This document shows, piece after piece, positions 21,202 to 33,429 of a DNA stretch of 64,000 nt. The first letter of the stretch is position 1. Each line of letters opens with the position of its first letter. The translations under genes were made by a program, and so were the position numbers. The notes below the pieces were generated by a model. It saw only the letters and a program-made list of their open reading frames with translations, had not been told where the DNA came from and did not search any database. This DNA is from Umbilicaria muhlenbergii (Eukaryota; Ascomycota; Lecanoromycetes; Umbilicariales; Umbilicariaceae): contig KK106985.1 of the NCBI GenBank assembly GCA_000611775.1, positions 248,001 through 312,000 on the forward strand, read 5' to 3'.

Positions 21202-22396
21202 ATGGCGGGCAGAAGCCCAGAAGTCCTCTACTCCTGCCGCGCCTGTCTCCGGCGCAGCGCACCCCAAACCCGCTCATTCACAACCTCCTCCTCCCGCCAA
21301 AAACATGGTAAAACCCCATTCGCACATCTCCCCCCCTCTTTCCCTCAACAAGCCCCTAAACCAAAGCACTAACCCTTCCCTTCCAGGCTCCCTCCCCACC
21401 TTCAAACCCACCTCCTCCCCCGAACTCGACTCCATCCTCCACACCTGGCGCAGCAACGTCTTCCTCCCCTCCCACCTCGTACGCCCGCAAAAAACCCTCC
21501 TCTACAAGAAAAAGCACCACCCTCTCCTCACCGGCGAAGAACCCGTTACCGTCAGCGTCGGCTCCGAAATCCACACCCTCGTCCCCCTCGACCACCTCAA
21601 AGATGAACCCAACACCAAGACATCCTTCCATCAGATCCTCGCGCTCATGCAGACGCCCGCCGATTGGCAGAACATGGTAGCGTTTTTGGAGGAGCTGAAG
21701 ATCGCGCGGAGGACGCTCACGTCCGCGATGGTGCAGAAGATGGTCCGGAAGGCGAATGAGAGGGGCAGGCAGGGGACTGTGATGGAGATTTTGAAGGCGG
21801 TGGAGAGGACGAGGGTCGTGTTGAGGGATGGGGAGCTGGCGAGGGAGGTTATGAGTGGGGCGGTGATGAGGGCGCAGACGGCGGGGTGGGATGATCAAGA
21901 GGCGGTGGAGAAGGCCCTGAAGTATGCGGAAGGGGTGCTGGACTTGTGTGAGGATCCGAGACATACGGAAGGGAGAATGATTACGGCGGTTGATCCGAGG
22001 GCGAGACCGGAGGTGTACGGAACGGTTATGTTCTTGGCGAGTGTGAAGGCCGCGAGGTTTCACGATGGCAAGGACGAGGATGGGAAGGTAAGGAGGTATG
22101 CGGAGAAGACGATGGCTTTGTGGAGGAACGCGGGATTAGAGCTTGATGACGAGGATTCGGTTGCGGCAAACCGTATACTCTTCACCTGGTCACCCGTTTG
22201 GCACGGTATGAGGATGGCTCTGGACTGTTTGGACAAGAGTAGCGATCTCGCTGCCGAAGTGAAGAAAGCTATGGCAAAGGACTTGAGGCCAATTCTGGAG
22301 AAGGCAAAGAATTTATTGACGACAACTGCGTCTGATGCCCAAAGGCGAAGAGGCTTCGACATGTATGAGTCTCTGTCGGCGGAGCTTGGCTCATAG
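21202..22396 (+). CDS. predicted mitochondrial helical protein, family not recognised
   Basis: Exon 1 (21202-21307) and exon 2 (21387-22396) are joined over a 79-nt intron with a CACTAAC branch site, giving 371 residues. The N-terminus (MAGRSPEVLYSCRACLRRSA then RSFTTSSSRQ) looks like a mitochondrial presequence with a cleavage-type RSF/TTSS stretch. The rest is predicted to be largely helical, with pieces such as TSFHQILALMQTPADWQNMV and LKIARRTLTSAMVQKMV that resemble the helix pairs of PPR/TPR-like mitochondrial expression factors. I could not assign a named family. The shared promoter with IMG1 supports a role in mitochondrial gene expression, as inference only. Confidence 0.7.
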
Positions 22397-22671
22397 AAAA
22401 TCCACAACTAGAAAAATGCCGGCGGCAAACGAGACGGAAGCCGCTATGCAGCCAGCACCGACGATTTGGACGACGTTATCTTGTGCTCGGAACTGCCATC
22501 ATAACTACATGCGCTTTGGTACCCGCCCATCAAGAATCGAAATCTGAGAGTACCAGTCCATAGCTGTATTATACCACGGTTGCTATAGCGAGAGCTATCA
22601 TTGTATTCAATTTCGGAATTAAAAAAGACCTTTGTTGTACCAAAAAGAACTAGTTGTTTTTACCATCTTAC

Positions 22672-24519
22672 CTAGATGTATGCTAATGTGTTCTCATCTG
22701 TAATCGTTGCTTCCACATTCAAGGTGGCAGAACCTCCTATCACAGCAGGACCACTGACGAAAATCTAGGTATGCAAATCAGTAAAAACCCGCAGAAGCAG
22801 TAGTCGGAACGGAACACACCTTTCCATTTGGATTGTCCTTGTCCGAGATCTCATGAGTTTTGCTTTCGAGTAGCTTGACCTCTAAACAGCTAAGAGGGGG
22901 ACCGAAATGGCTGTAGATATCATTGGCGTTGCTTCGATGGTCATACGCGTTGGTCTGCGCCACAGCACCGGCCACGTTGGCAGCAGTGAGAGCGTAGACT
23001 ATTCGTGCTCCCGTCCAGAGTTTAAGATCGAACAGTTGCCGTGAGTTTAACGGCATAGAATCAGCGCCCACGCGCTCGGAAGCGTAGATCAAACGTAAGC
23101 TATGCATCATCCCACCCTTGATCACAGGCATCGTTCCCGAAGCCAGTTCGCGGGCCTGGAACAATTGAACAATCTTCTGCACTGGGCCTTTCGGAGCGAA
23201 CGGCTTGTCACGATGAGTTTGGGCCAGCGTTTCTGCTGATGCCACAATCACCGTGGGAGATACGTTCTGGAAGGCAGACGATAGAGTTGCAGAGGGTCCG
23301 GCAACAGAAGTCAGTGCAATTGAAGCGTTAGAGAAGAGCGCTGCAAGGGCTAGCGTCAATGGGTACATGAGGCTTAGCGAATCGAGTGGAAGGAATAGAT
23401 CTGAAGGACCAAGACGCTCAGGACGAGGCAAGGCAAAGATCTGCGCAGCGACAGCCGCGATTATATTCTAAGAACCTTGGTCAATCTCGCCCGTCACAAC
23501 CTTGCCTCAGGCTGCTTACCTTCTGGGTAAACTCGACCACCTCATGCGTCTCGGGCAAGCTTGCTGTCGTTTGTCGTTGCCATACCGCTATAACATTCTG
23601 CAGCACAAAATCGGGAACATCCGAAGGCGGATCCGATGAAGCGGACGCTTTATGTTCCTCGAGGAGATTATGCCACGTAGCAAGACTGAGCTTGCCGTGG
23701 TCATAGTCCGACGGTTCTTTCCAATCCATGTGACGACTGGACTTTTCCACAACCCAAATTATTTGTCTAAGACCGGAGTATGCTCTCATCAGCTCGTTTA
23801 GCGGAAGAGTGCCAGCTTGAGCAAGAAGAACATCGGCATTCGTCTCTCGCAAGAAATCGGCAAGAGCCTCCTTGGATTGTCCCTGCGGGATAAGGATAAT
23901 GGTCAGGCTATAGAAAGCAGCGGCTGTGACAATGGTCAGCCAACGCATTCATAGTAGTGGTGAGCTAAAGAGTACCAAAGAAGGTAACCAAGAATTCGAT
24001 GGAGTTGGGAAGATATATGGCGACACGACCGCCCCTATGTTGTCGAAGGTGTTGCCCAATGATGTTGATATCCCTGGTGAGTTCGTCGAGATGATGTTCA
24101 ACCACGCCTTCCCGCCCTAGCACCTTCAGGATTTTCCCCTTTTCTCCCGTAGGCTGGCCATCCGGGCCGTGACCGCCTCGTAAAGCCTGCTTCCAGATAT
24201 CTCGAAGATCGCCATCTCGTCCACTAGTCCATTTGGGAGCTCCTGGGTCTTTTACCCCAAGTCCGCTCCTCAAAGGATACCCATGTGGTGCGTCAAGTGA
24301 GCGGTATATCGCCGACTCGCCGGGCTGCCGCACATAAGAAGCCGACGACTGACGAGCAAGAAGTAGGGGGTGTGTATCGGGTTCTTGTCGGCTGAACAAA
24401 AAGTGCGCGATCAATGCTACTAGAACCAAGGTTATGGCAGTGCTGTAGATGTTCCAGCCCGCAAACAGCTGATCCATTTGAGCGTCCAGTTGGCTCAGGA
24501 TAGTACTACCGGAAGCCAT
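22672..24519 (-). CDS. membrane-anchored AMP-ligase-like protein, probably inactive
   Basis: Four exons fit: 24519-23976, 23923-23520, 23467-22820 and 22764-22672 (introns 52, 52 and 55 nt), giving 562 residues. After a transmembrane segment (IYSTAITLVLVALIAHFLF, about residues 26-45) it follows the acyl-CoA synthetase plan: GGRVAIYLPNSIEFLV, SDLFLPLDSLSLMYPLTLAL, GGMMHSLRLIYA and GKIFVSGPAVIGG. Two things are missing. The Ser/Thr/Gly-rich ATP-binding loop expected before NIIAAV is replaced by VVEFTQK, and the chain ends soon after the GPAVIGG motif, without the YxTGD motif or the C-terminal lysine domain. It is therefore likely a non-catalytic relative. The ATG at 24519 is chosen over an upstream non-ATG codon. 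Confidence 0.7.
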
Positions 24520-25139
24520 GTTCAAGGCGGATAAGAATATAGAGCTCGTATCTCACATATCTTGTTGTAGAGGGGAGAAGGAGAGGATAAGGGAGAAGAG
24601 AGAGGAGCGACGGCGAATTGAAGAAGCGTCTGGACGGACTTCAGTGCACGAGTGCGTGGGGTGTGGGGTTGATGATTTCGGCGGGACTTTCCAAGTCGAA
24701 TGGGGGCAGCCAAAGGGGGGCAGCCAAAGGGGGGCAGCCAAAGGGGGGGCAGCCAGAGGGGGGCAGCCTGGCAGAACCAGGCAAACGGGCTGAGCAGGGG
24801 TCCAGCTAGCATTCGGCCTTACCCGCTAGCGCAGTGTCGAATTTACGCGCTTGCAGTACGCTAACGGATATCTTACACGAGAGTTCCTGAACTGACAACC
24901 ACCAGGATCAACATGACTAACTCTTAGGTATCACTTTTCCAACGAGGATGAAATACTAATAGATCGCAGCTGTTCGAACGGGGCGGATAACAAGGTCAGG
25001 CTCAGGCCGAAGGTGAGTCTTTTCCCCTCCTTGTTCAGCAATATCTCTTCCCGAACTCTTCAGCTGGTAGTAAACAGTTCCAACAGATTATCTTTGAATG
25101 GTGCATGCTAACCCTTGTCTTCAACGAAGGACTGTTCTC
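24520..25139. promoter_or_regulatory. divergent intergenic region (AMP-ligase-like / POM34)
   Basis: 620 bp between opposed starts. It carries the G-rich tandem repeat described separately and a purine-rich stretch (24570-24625) close to the minus-strand gene. Both promoters must lie here. Confidence 0.4.
24702..24768. repeat. G-rich tandem repeat, about 14-bp unit
   Basis: Five head-to-tail copies of a GGGGGGCAGCCAAA-like unit, varying only in G-run length and one A/G change. The runs of five to seven G in register could form a four-stranded structure. It lies between divergent genes. Confidence 0.85.
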
Positions 25140-26002
25140 ATGGCAACCTCTGGGCCTCCTTCTACACCGAGGACTCAGAACACCCAAGCCTCAATCGCTA
25201 CACCTTCTCCAGGAACATGGCGTCACCCCAAATTCGATGAAATTGCTCGACGCCAGGATGCGTCAACCTTCACCGACAAGAACGTACGCCAGATTCTTTG
25301 CAATGCTGGATTCCTGCTTTTTACGTTTCTCTTCGGCAGCATCCTCAGATATCTGTAAGGAGTCCTTATCTTATGGTGTTATTCTTCGACTGAGTTCGTT
25401 ACAGTGCAAGCATCTTTAGCTTGGTAGTACCTCCTACCACCTCAAGATACGCGAATATCCTCGTTTACTTTCTACGTGCGGTGTGCCTCTACAACATCGC
25501 TCTGGCAATTCTACCCCTGGTACGAGGCAAAGATAATCTGGTCGACATACCTCTTACTCCGTCTCAAAGGGCTCTGTTGGGTCTTGACCCTAACGCTACG
25601 CCCCCTATGACGCCAGGAACTCAGTACATAACCCCCCCACGCTACCCACGGTCTTCCACTCCACGAAGTGGCACCCCTGGTAGTCGAAGTAGCAGCGCCG
25701 CCAATTCACCTTTGTCCCAAAAAGACAGTCCCTCCTTTGGGAAACAAGGAAGCGAGTCACCGTTCACGCCGTCGGCGAGTCCTCTCTGGCAGAAGGCTGT
25801 TGGTGGCGCTCGGGATCCCGGAAGGAGACACAGTTACGGCTCCCCGTCACCATTAGGGCCGGGCGCGAGCGGCAAAGAGTTGAGTGTTCTGGGCGCTCCC
25901 AACACACCCAGTCCTTCGAAAGGACGAGGAGCAAGCGTAGCTTTGAACAGTCGGTGGTTGTATGAACGGGGTAGAGGAAGTCCGGGGAGTAGAGGCTTGT
26001 GA
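25140..26002 (+). CDS. POM34: nuclear pore membrane protein Pom34
   Basis: Exon 1 (25140-25354) and exon 2 (25405-26002) over a 50-nt intron give 270 residues, near yeast Pom34 (299). The family pattern is present: a cytosolic N-terminus with WRHPKFDEIARRQ, two closely spaced membrane segments (ILCNAGFLLFTFLFGSILRYL, whose last codon spans the intron, and YANILVYFLRAVCLYNIALAI), then LTPSQRALLGLDP and TPPRYPRS before a Ser/Pro/Gly-rich tail. Pom34 and Pom152 anchor the nuclear pore to the pore membrane. A short Pro/Ser-rich tail and good splice sites support the model. Confidence 0.88.
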
Positions 26003-26414
26003 ATATGAAGGGCACGTAGAATAAAGGAAACTCATACCAGTATCAAGAGAAGATTGTGCTGCAAAGCAAGATCAAATATCTTTGAAATTACAGCATCATC
26101 CCACGTACAGCTTCCTGTACTCTCAAATCAGTTATCCATCGACAAGCAGCCTCTTCTAATGCTGTGTCCCACTCTATCGAATAACAAGAGATGGTTGATA
26201 TGACGTCCATGGGCCCTGCAATAGATTAAGCTTACCTTAGGCCTAACCTAATAAGAATCTGGGGTAAGTGAACGTCAGGGACGTCAACAGCCAACCGATT
26301 TCTTGCGTACTTTTATTGTTTAGACCAGTTCAAGACATCTTGGTGCTTCGACACGTTGATCTTGGGCCTCAATACGAGATTCAACTTGACCCATGTCACC
26401 TTGAAGCAGCGGCG

Positions 26415-29410
26415 ATGGGAGCGTCTGACTCTAAGCTTGTGTTCAAGCAGGGTATTTTCAAACTATCTGAAGACAAGAACATTCCTGCGAACGACCCATA
26501 CTGGACCGGGGTAAGCTTAGGTGGTTGTCCCCGATACGCCAGCCCTGCTTATGGTTCTTAGTTCTGGCAGCTCCCTGAATCGACTGAGGATGTGTTTAGT
26601 CTTTTCTCACCCGTAGACATTCGCCGTACAAGGGACACCTCCTTACCCAATCTCGAAACCCTAATCCTAGCAATCACCTCTCGTCTTTTCACCCTCCGCC
26701 ATCTACCCTCGTTCCCGGATCCCGAGTTAGCACCGGCCAAAGAGGCTCTCAATTGCGTTAGAGTTCTTACGAGGATTCTGCCCTTCCTGTACGAAGCCGA
26801 TCATCTCGAGGCATGGGAAGACAAGTTTTTCTGGGGGAAGCGCAAGAAGAGACTCGGAAGAGGGCACACAGCGAAACCAGAAGTGCTGTTCGATGAGTCT
26901 CAGACGGATGAAGCCCCGCAACAGGACGGAGATGAAACAGATATCGTGGAGGACAAGCCTCTGGCGGAAGAGCTCATAGATACCTTGATCGATCTGTTGT
27001 TTTTTGCAGATTTCACTTTGCCCCATAACGAACGAATCAAGAGCAAGGTCACATATTCGATATGGCAGAGCGGCGTTGGGTGCAACACGCCGATGAGTTC
27101 AAGCAAGGAAATGGAAGGAAACAGGACCGAGATACTGAGGCTCTTGCTTACACTATCGAGCAAGTCGATGTACATGCCTGCTCGTAAGCTTACCAACATA
27201 TCTGTAATATCGAGTGCATGCTGATGGAGAGCAGATATTCTTCCTGTGAAAGGCGTCAAAGCTATAACATACATAGTAACCTGTCCAGACAAGCAGGTGG
27301 TCTTATCGACTCTTTGTTCATTGCTAAACACTGTCTGTGACCCAGGGATGCCACAAATGGAACATGCTAATACCTGATAGACCCTGAAATACAATCCTGC
27401 CACTTGGCGGGTGCCATACGATCATATGGTCTTCAAGGACCCAAAGCAGATCCTCGTCGCGTACTGCTTGCAGTTATTACTTGTCCTCCTTCTTTACCCT
27501 CTACCACGAGGGGAGAGAGGACCACCGCCTAAGAACTATTTTCGTCACTTTCTTGGCAGATTGCATCGTCCGCAGGACTTCCAATTCCTTGTGGATGGCA
27601 TGACAAGGATTTTGAATCAGCCAGTCAGTCACCTTTCAGTATGGAGCTTGTGCAAAGCTACTGACCAAACTTCAAGCTTCAAGCTACGACAACGTATTTG
27701 CCTGGTAGCCAAAAGTCTCTTAAATGGGCTCCTGAGATGATTATGCTCTTTTGGGAGACTCTGCAGTGCAACAAGCGATTCTGTTCGTTTATTATCGACA
27801 CTGATAGGGGCCATGACTTTGTTGTCCTGATACTGTTTTACGCATTGGAGTACAAAACAGACACATCGAAGCAAGGAGTGGTCCGAATGTGTGTATTTGT
27901 TATGCAAACACTGAGCACAGAGCCAAGTTTTGGCAAAGGTTTGAACAAGAAGTTTGACGGCCAGGATACATTGCCGGCAAGCATACGAATAGAGAACTTC
28001 AACGGAACCTATGCCGATTTTCTTATTACTGTAGGGAAACCTCACACCCCCGTATACAACTGCTGACCGTGACAGTCAATACACACTCTCATCACGGCCA
28101 GCAAAGGCAAGCTTGATGCCATATATCCTGCGCTCCTTGCTATCATTAACAACGTCGCTGCATATCTTACGGATCTTAGTCTGGATACGTCCGCTAAGCT
28201 GTTACAGCTATTCGCATCCATGTCTTCACCAAGTTTCTTGCTTGCTAATGAAACCAACCACGCGCTTTTACAATCTCTTCTTGAATCCCTCAACTCGATA
28301 ATAGAGCATCAGTACAGCCGTACGTCTTTGGCTGAGCCTATCTGAGCATAGCCAGCGCTAACCTTGTTAGACAACCCAAACCTCATCTATGCCATAATCA
28401 AGTCGCGAAAGCGATTCGAAGCTTTACGAAGGTTCACTCTTGAAAGCGGTCAAGAAGAGATTGAGCGACTGAATCAGCAGAGGAAGGAATCCGCTGATGG
28501 TACAGATACAGCCTCAAATTCACCACGGATACCACGCAATAGCTCATTGGACAGCGTAAGGAGTCCACAAACTGCAAGATCCCCTTCACTCAGCGACGTT
28601 CCCGAAGAGGGAGGTACCTTTACGATTGGTGAAGATGATGATTCGGATGATGAAGAGCGCCGACTACAATCTACCCCATCACAATCGACACCATCTGTTC
28701 ATAACTCTCGGAACCCCTCGATCGCCTCTTCTGTAGATGACGCCGTACCCTTGCAACTCCGGGGGATGTCCGAAAAGGCTAGAGGCAAGATGCCTGCAGG
28801 CCAACCGTCATTCTCGCGGCAGAACAGTATGTCAAGTCTCAGCAGCCACAACATGGTATCGGCGATTAGTGGTTTTGTTCCCTCGGCGCCATGGGTTTGT
28901 CTCCGAGTATCTCGTTGAAAAGTTTGTATGACTGACAAGCCTCAGATTGAAACATGGCTACCAGAACTCCCTCTTCATACAATCCTGACTCTCATCTCCG
29001 AACTTTCACCCCACCTATCCCAACCCCTGACCCGCCACAGCACTTTAACCACCATCTCGACAACCCCGATCCACGGCATTGATCCCTCGCCCATCCGCGT
29101 CCATCTCTTTGAATGGTCAACGCTCTCACTAGGCTGGTACGAGTCACTCCTCTGGGGCTTCATCTTCGCTTCGGAGATGGTCGTCTCGAAGGGCACTGTA
29201 GGCGTGTGGAATGGGACTGCGATCAAGTTATTCAAGGTGCAAGAGATGGCTCCACAGGGCCCTACGCTGTTAAAGCCGATGGGAGCGGTGGATGCCGTCG
29301 GAAGTAGTCTTGTGCACAGGGTTACAAGCTTGAACTTGAGAGGAGCACCGCAAGAGGGGCAGAGGACGGGTGCTGGGGGGAATGGGCCTGTGACTACGCG
29401 AGATGTCTGA
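26415..29410 (+). CDS. HID1-family Golgi protein (S. pombe ftp105-like)
   Basis: Eight exons: 26415-26510, 26562-27183, 27235-27332, 27381-27623, 27677-28030, 28076-28319, 28371-28894 and 28946-29410. The seven introns are all 45-53 nt and all keep phase, giving 881 residues. The start MGASDSKLVFKQGIFKLSE, with the near-N-myristoylation Gly2, followed by NIPANDPYWTG and FWQLPES is the HID1 signature. Other family blocks include WRVPYDHMVFKDPKQILV and WAPEMIMLFWETLQCNKRF. HID1 is a peripheral trans-Golgi protein needed for neuropeptide sorting in animals; in fission yeast, Ftp105 positions a ubiquitin protease at the Golgi. A Ser-rich acidic region (residues about 590-700) is the main variable part. 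The fourth-exon donor is GTCAGT and the third GTCTGT, weaker than the others. Confidence 0.92.
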
Positions 29411-29981
29411 TCGTGCAGCATTAGTATGTGTAGGTGTGTTTGATGGTTTAATGGGTTTGTGATGCATAGCGATGAGGACGATTGAGCGACACTGACTATA
29501 GCGTCCAAGAATCCTGCGACGAAGTTTACAATTTTAGTTTCAAGACCAGGTAACTTATGTTGGTCTACGTCTTATAGTCCAAATCATTCGTTTCGACCAG
29601 CTCTGTGTTTCTAAAATGTCACCCTGAATATGAAACCCACGAAATCATTGAGAGATCGATTAAAATGGGCGATTAACGACGGGTTTGTCCTTTTCAGATG
29701 TCTCGAAAAGATGCTAACAGAATGCCGGCATATGGTTCACTTGTTCATCATCCCTAGAGGTAGAGAAGCGAGCATTAATTGCAGAGACTCTTGATATAAG
29801 AAGAAGAAGAAGCTGAGTTCCCCAGATACAAGATGGCATTTTTTGCTAGTGTGCTGAGGTAAGCAAGCTTCCAATTGGCGAGTGTTGATTGGCTAGCAAT
29901 CGGGCACCGAGGCTTCTCATCCTGACGACAGCACCATCGCTCATTACTATCATCGACCACGCTGAACGGCGAGAAAGCACC
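29411..29981. other. intergenic between HID1 and SDH3
   Basis: 571 bp with a short GAAGAA microsatellite near 29800. No coding region or RNA gene recognised. Confidence 0.4.
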
Positions 29982-30808
29982 ATGTCCGTCCAAAGGTTTA
30001 CAGCGCAGTCAATGCGGCGGCGTAAGCTACCGATTCATTCCTCAACCATTAGAAAGTCATCTAACCCACCCCGCCAGTCGCCGCCCAGCAGCCAGGAGCC
30101 TTCTCCAGAACGGCCGTCTCCCAGATGGCAGCTCCAGCAGCGATAGCTACCTCCCACCATCGTATTCAAACCAGGTGTGTACATCTTCGCTGTCCATCAA
30201 CGTTCATCCATCCATTGGCAACCCTAGCCAGGACAACGTCTATGAGGCCCCCCCACCTTCCCCTCCAAAAATCCCCATCAGCTCAACTCCACTGATCCTT
30301 TCGTATCAACACCCTCACCCCCCCTGGTTCGAAATCACACTTATCACTAACAACCCTTCCCCTCGTCAGAAGCGCCGCAACCCAAAACATCAAAGCCGAC
30401 GACGCGCAACAAATCCTCATCGCCCAACGCCGCAACCGCCCGGTATCCCCCCACCTCTCCATCTATCGCCCGCAAATAACCTGGTACGCATCCGCCCTCA
30501 ACCGGATCACCGGCTCCATCCTCAGCGGCGGATTCTACATCTTCGGCTTAGCCTACCTGGTGGCGCCGCTCACGGGCTGGCACCTGGAATCGGCGTCGCT
30601 GGCAGCGGCGTTCGGAGCGTGGCCCGTTGCGGCCAAGGTGGCAGCCAAGTTCGCGGTGGCGTGGCCGTTTACGTTCCACAGTCTGAACGGGCTCCGGCAT
30701 CTGGCGTGGGACACGGGGAGGAGTATTACTAATTTGGCGGTGCAGAGGACGGGGTGGGCGGTTGTGGGGGCGAGTTTCGTGAGTGCGGCTGCTTTGGCTT
30801 ATATGTAG
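29982..30808 (+). CDS. SDH3: succinate dehydrogenase cytochrome b subunit (SdhC)
   Basis: Exons 29982-30021, 30078-30174 and 30370-30808, with introns of 56 and 195 nt, give 191 residues. The N-terminus (MSVQRFTAQSMRR, then SRTAVSQM) is a presequence. The mature part carries the SdhC signature RPVSPHLSIYRPQITWYASA, with NRITGSIL following (Ser and Arg near the quinone site). Three membrane helices follow, and the haem-ligand His lies in FTFHSLNGLRHLAWD. It is the membrane anchor of respiratory complex II, passing electrons to ubiquinone. The second intron and the surrounding exons are C-rich, and the 3' part turns G-rich near 30540. Confidence 0.95.
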
Positions 30809-31547
30809 GGGCATGATGTGTGAGGTGTGAGGGGTGATGGGCTGGCTTTCGGATGGTTTGGGGGGGTGTACATAAGAAGATTGAAGTAGGTAGTGTGATT
30901 ACGAGTTTTGGCAATGATTATACGGCCGTGAATGCCACGTCTGTATCACTGATGGATCCTTAGCAACTACGAACGTTACTCGGTGTAATCTGTAATTCCT
31001 GGTTGACGGACGGTTTTACAGCTACACTGGCAAGAGAACTCGGCGGCGGATATTGTTACTCAGTGAAAAGGTTCTGGTAGCACATGGCCGATATTGTTAC
31101 CACTCCGCGGTCTCGTTCTCTCATTATTCTTTTGCCATGGGTAGTCCTTACTTCTTCGAGGATTGTGTTTGACATGAAGGGCCCCGTGAGACTGACACGA
31201 CTGACACGACTGGTTCTTGCATTTTCCGAGTGCCGGATCAGCCGTCGCTGAATTAGCCGCCTCGGCCGTACCAGCATGCGGGTAGGGCTGACCGAAACAC
31301 ACCTCGGCTTCGGCTTGAGATGTTTCCCCGGATGCGCATCTGATTACTGATGGCCCCCGCTGCCCCCTATGCTTTCTCACTCCTACCGCTCCACTTCCCC
31401 CTTCCATTATCACCCAGCTCGAATGTCTCCGTGATACACAGTGCTAGTATCTCTTCTTTCCTCTTTCTTAGGACCGTACTTGCGCCAATCCAACTCGCTC
31501 AAGAGTTGCTATAGAATTCCCCGGAGAAGCCTCTCGTAAGAGCCGAG
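30809..31547. other. intergenic between SDH3 and the nitronate monooxygenase
   Basis: 739 bp. A short direct repeat GACTGACACGACTGACACGACTG occurs near 31190. No supported gene. It should contain the monooxygenase promoter. Confidence 0.4.
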
Positions 31548-32929
31548 ATGCCGTTCAGCACCGAGCTCACCAGGAGGTTGGGCATCAAGAGTACGGAAAG
31601 AACTCCTGCTGCAGAAGATCTCACTGACCGTCGCAGTTCCGGTCGTCCAAGGCGGCATGCAGTCAGCCTCCTCCACCACCATCCCTCGTAACCAAAGCTA
31701 ATCCACCCGCAACCAGATGGGTAGGCTACGCCGAACTCGCCAGCGCCGTCAGCAACGCCGGCGGCCTAGGAATAGTACTACTCCCCATCTACCTCCCCTT
31801 GATCCTCAGACCTTGCTAACACCTCACCCCCCAGCTTACAGCCCTCACGCAACCCACACCTGAAGACCTCCGCAAAGAAATCCGCCGCTGCAAAACCATG
31901 ACCAAAAACCCCTTCGGCGTAAACCTAACCCTCCTCCCCGCCCTCGTCCCCCCCGACTACCACGCCTACGCTCGCGTCATCATCGAAGAAGGCATCCGCA
32001 TTGTCGAAACAGCCGGCAACAGTCCCGGTCCCGTAATCGCCCAATTCAAAGCGGCCAACTGCACCGTCCTGCACAAATGCACCACGATCCGGCACGCGCA
32101 ATCGGCCGTCAAACTCGGCGTCGACTTCCTGTCCATCGACGGCTTCGAATGCGCCGGCCATGTCGGCGAGTCGGATATCACGAACTTTATCCTGCTGAGT
32201 CGGGCGCGGCAGGCGCTGGGCGTGCCGTTTATTGCGTCCGGTGGGTTCGCGGACGGGCAGGGCTTGGCGGCCGCGTTGAGTCTGGGGGCGGAGGGGGTGA
32301 ATATGGGGACGCGGTTTATGTGTACGGTGGAGGCGCCCATTCATCGGAAGGTCAAGGAGGCGATTGTGGAGGCGCAGGAGACGGATACAGAACTCGTGCT
32401 GAGGAGGTGGAGGAATACTTCGAGGCTGTTTGGGAATAAAATAGCTAAAGAGGCGGTCAAGATTGAGAAGGAGAGTACGAGTGGGAAGTTTGAAGGTGGG
32501 TATACTGGCAGGGGGCGGGGGGTTGGGCTGCTAAGTCGGAGCGTTTGCTGATTGGTGGTGAATATAGAGGTCGCGCCGTATGTTAGCGGAAAGCGTGGGC
32601 GAGAGGTCTTTATCAATGGCGACGTGGATTATGGCGTTCGTTTCTCCCCTTCCACTCCCCCCCCCCCTCCTCCCCCACTTCAAACTCTTTTGACTGACGG
32701 AATTCTCCTCATACAGGTCTGGACGGCTGGGCAAGTCATCGGCTTGATCCACGACATCCCGACATGCGACGAACTCGTCAAGCGCATCGAACGGGAAGCC
32801 GAAGAGACGCTCAAGAAGACGCAGTCTTTGATCATCGGATCGGACGGCGGAGACAGGGATGGGGTTGTCGAGAAGGACAGGAATAATCCGGGCGCGGAGA
32901 TTTGGGGGGTGGGGAAGAGTAAGCTCTAG
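31548..32929 (+). CDS. nitronate monooxygenase (2-nitropropane dioxygenase family)
   Basis: Six exons: 31548-31590, 31637-31661 (25 nt), 31717-31774, 31835-32495, 32568-32635 and 32717-32929, giving 355 residues. The spliced start reads IPVVQGGMQWVGYAELASAV, the FMN-binding N-terminus of the family, then GGLGI and LTALTQPTPEDL. Later motifs are HKCTTIRHAQSAVKLGVD, GFECAGHVGE and FIASGGFADGQGL, all typical TIM-barrel FMN contacts. The enzyme oxidises alkyl nitronates such as propionate 3-nitronate, a toxic plant and microbial metabolite. It is cytosolic by sequence. The tiny second exon is supported by the perfect QGGMQ join. The gene shows the C-to-G composition change near 32150. Confidence 0.9.
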
Positions 32930-33429
32930 CAAAGGTTAGAATGCAGCGGGGAGACCGGCTTAAGGGGTGGTTTGGAACGTATCTATTTTTGGGTGGCATA
33001 GAGCGTATGTATATTGATTGATCGGAGAGGCAGGGAAAGTCTACCTACCTTCGCCGCACGCGTTGCATGTCCACCAAACTCCATCCTCTCCATCTCTGCC
33101 ACAACAACTATCTCTCACCACTCCCCCCACCCAATGCAGCACCCCTCAGCCCCCTCGCCCCAGCCATCCATACCTAACACTAACCCCACTAACCCAAACA
33201 GCCCTTCAGCTTTCCCCTCCCCCCCAACCTACGTCCACAAACTTCCCACCCCCCCCACCGGCAGCTTCACCGCCTCATACACACCAACAAACCCCTCCAC
33301 CCCCGCCAACCCCCGCGCCTCCCTCCCCACCTCCACCTGCACCACCGCATCCCCCTCCCCCCGCTCTCCCGCCCCCATTCCCGTCCCCACCTCCTCCGTG
33401 GCTCCCCCCGCACGCGGGTTCAGTCCTAC
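32930..33429. other. C-rich region before the assembly gap
   Basis: Increasingly C-rich sequence (Pro/Ser/Thr codons in every plus frame) up to the N run. It could be the start of a Pro-rich protein, but no frame has a recognisable domain and the gap cuts it off. Confidence 0.4.

Noticed and set aside
26268-26561. Longer HID1 start upstream of 26415
   Set aside because: HID1 proteins begin MGxSxSKLVFKxGIF; the ATG at 26415 gives exactly that start.
29982-32929. SDH3 and nitronate monooxygenase as part of a secondary-metabolite cluster
   Set aside because: No polyketide synthase, peptide synthetase, terpene cyclase or transporter gene lies nearby.
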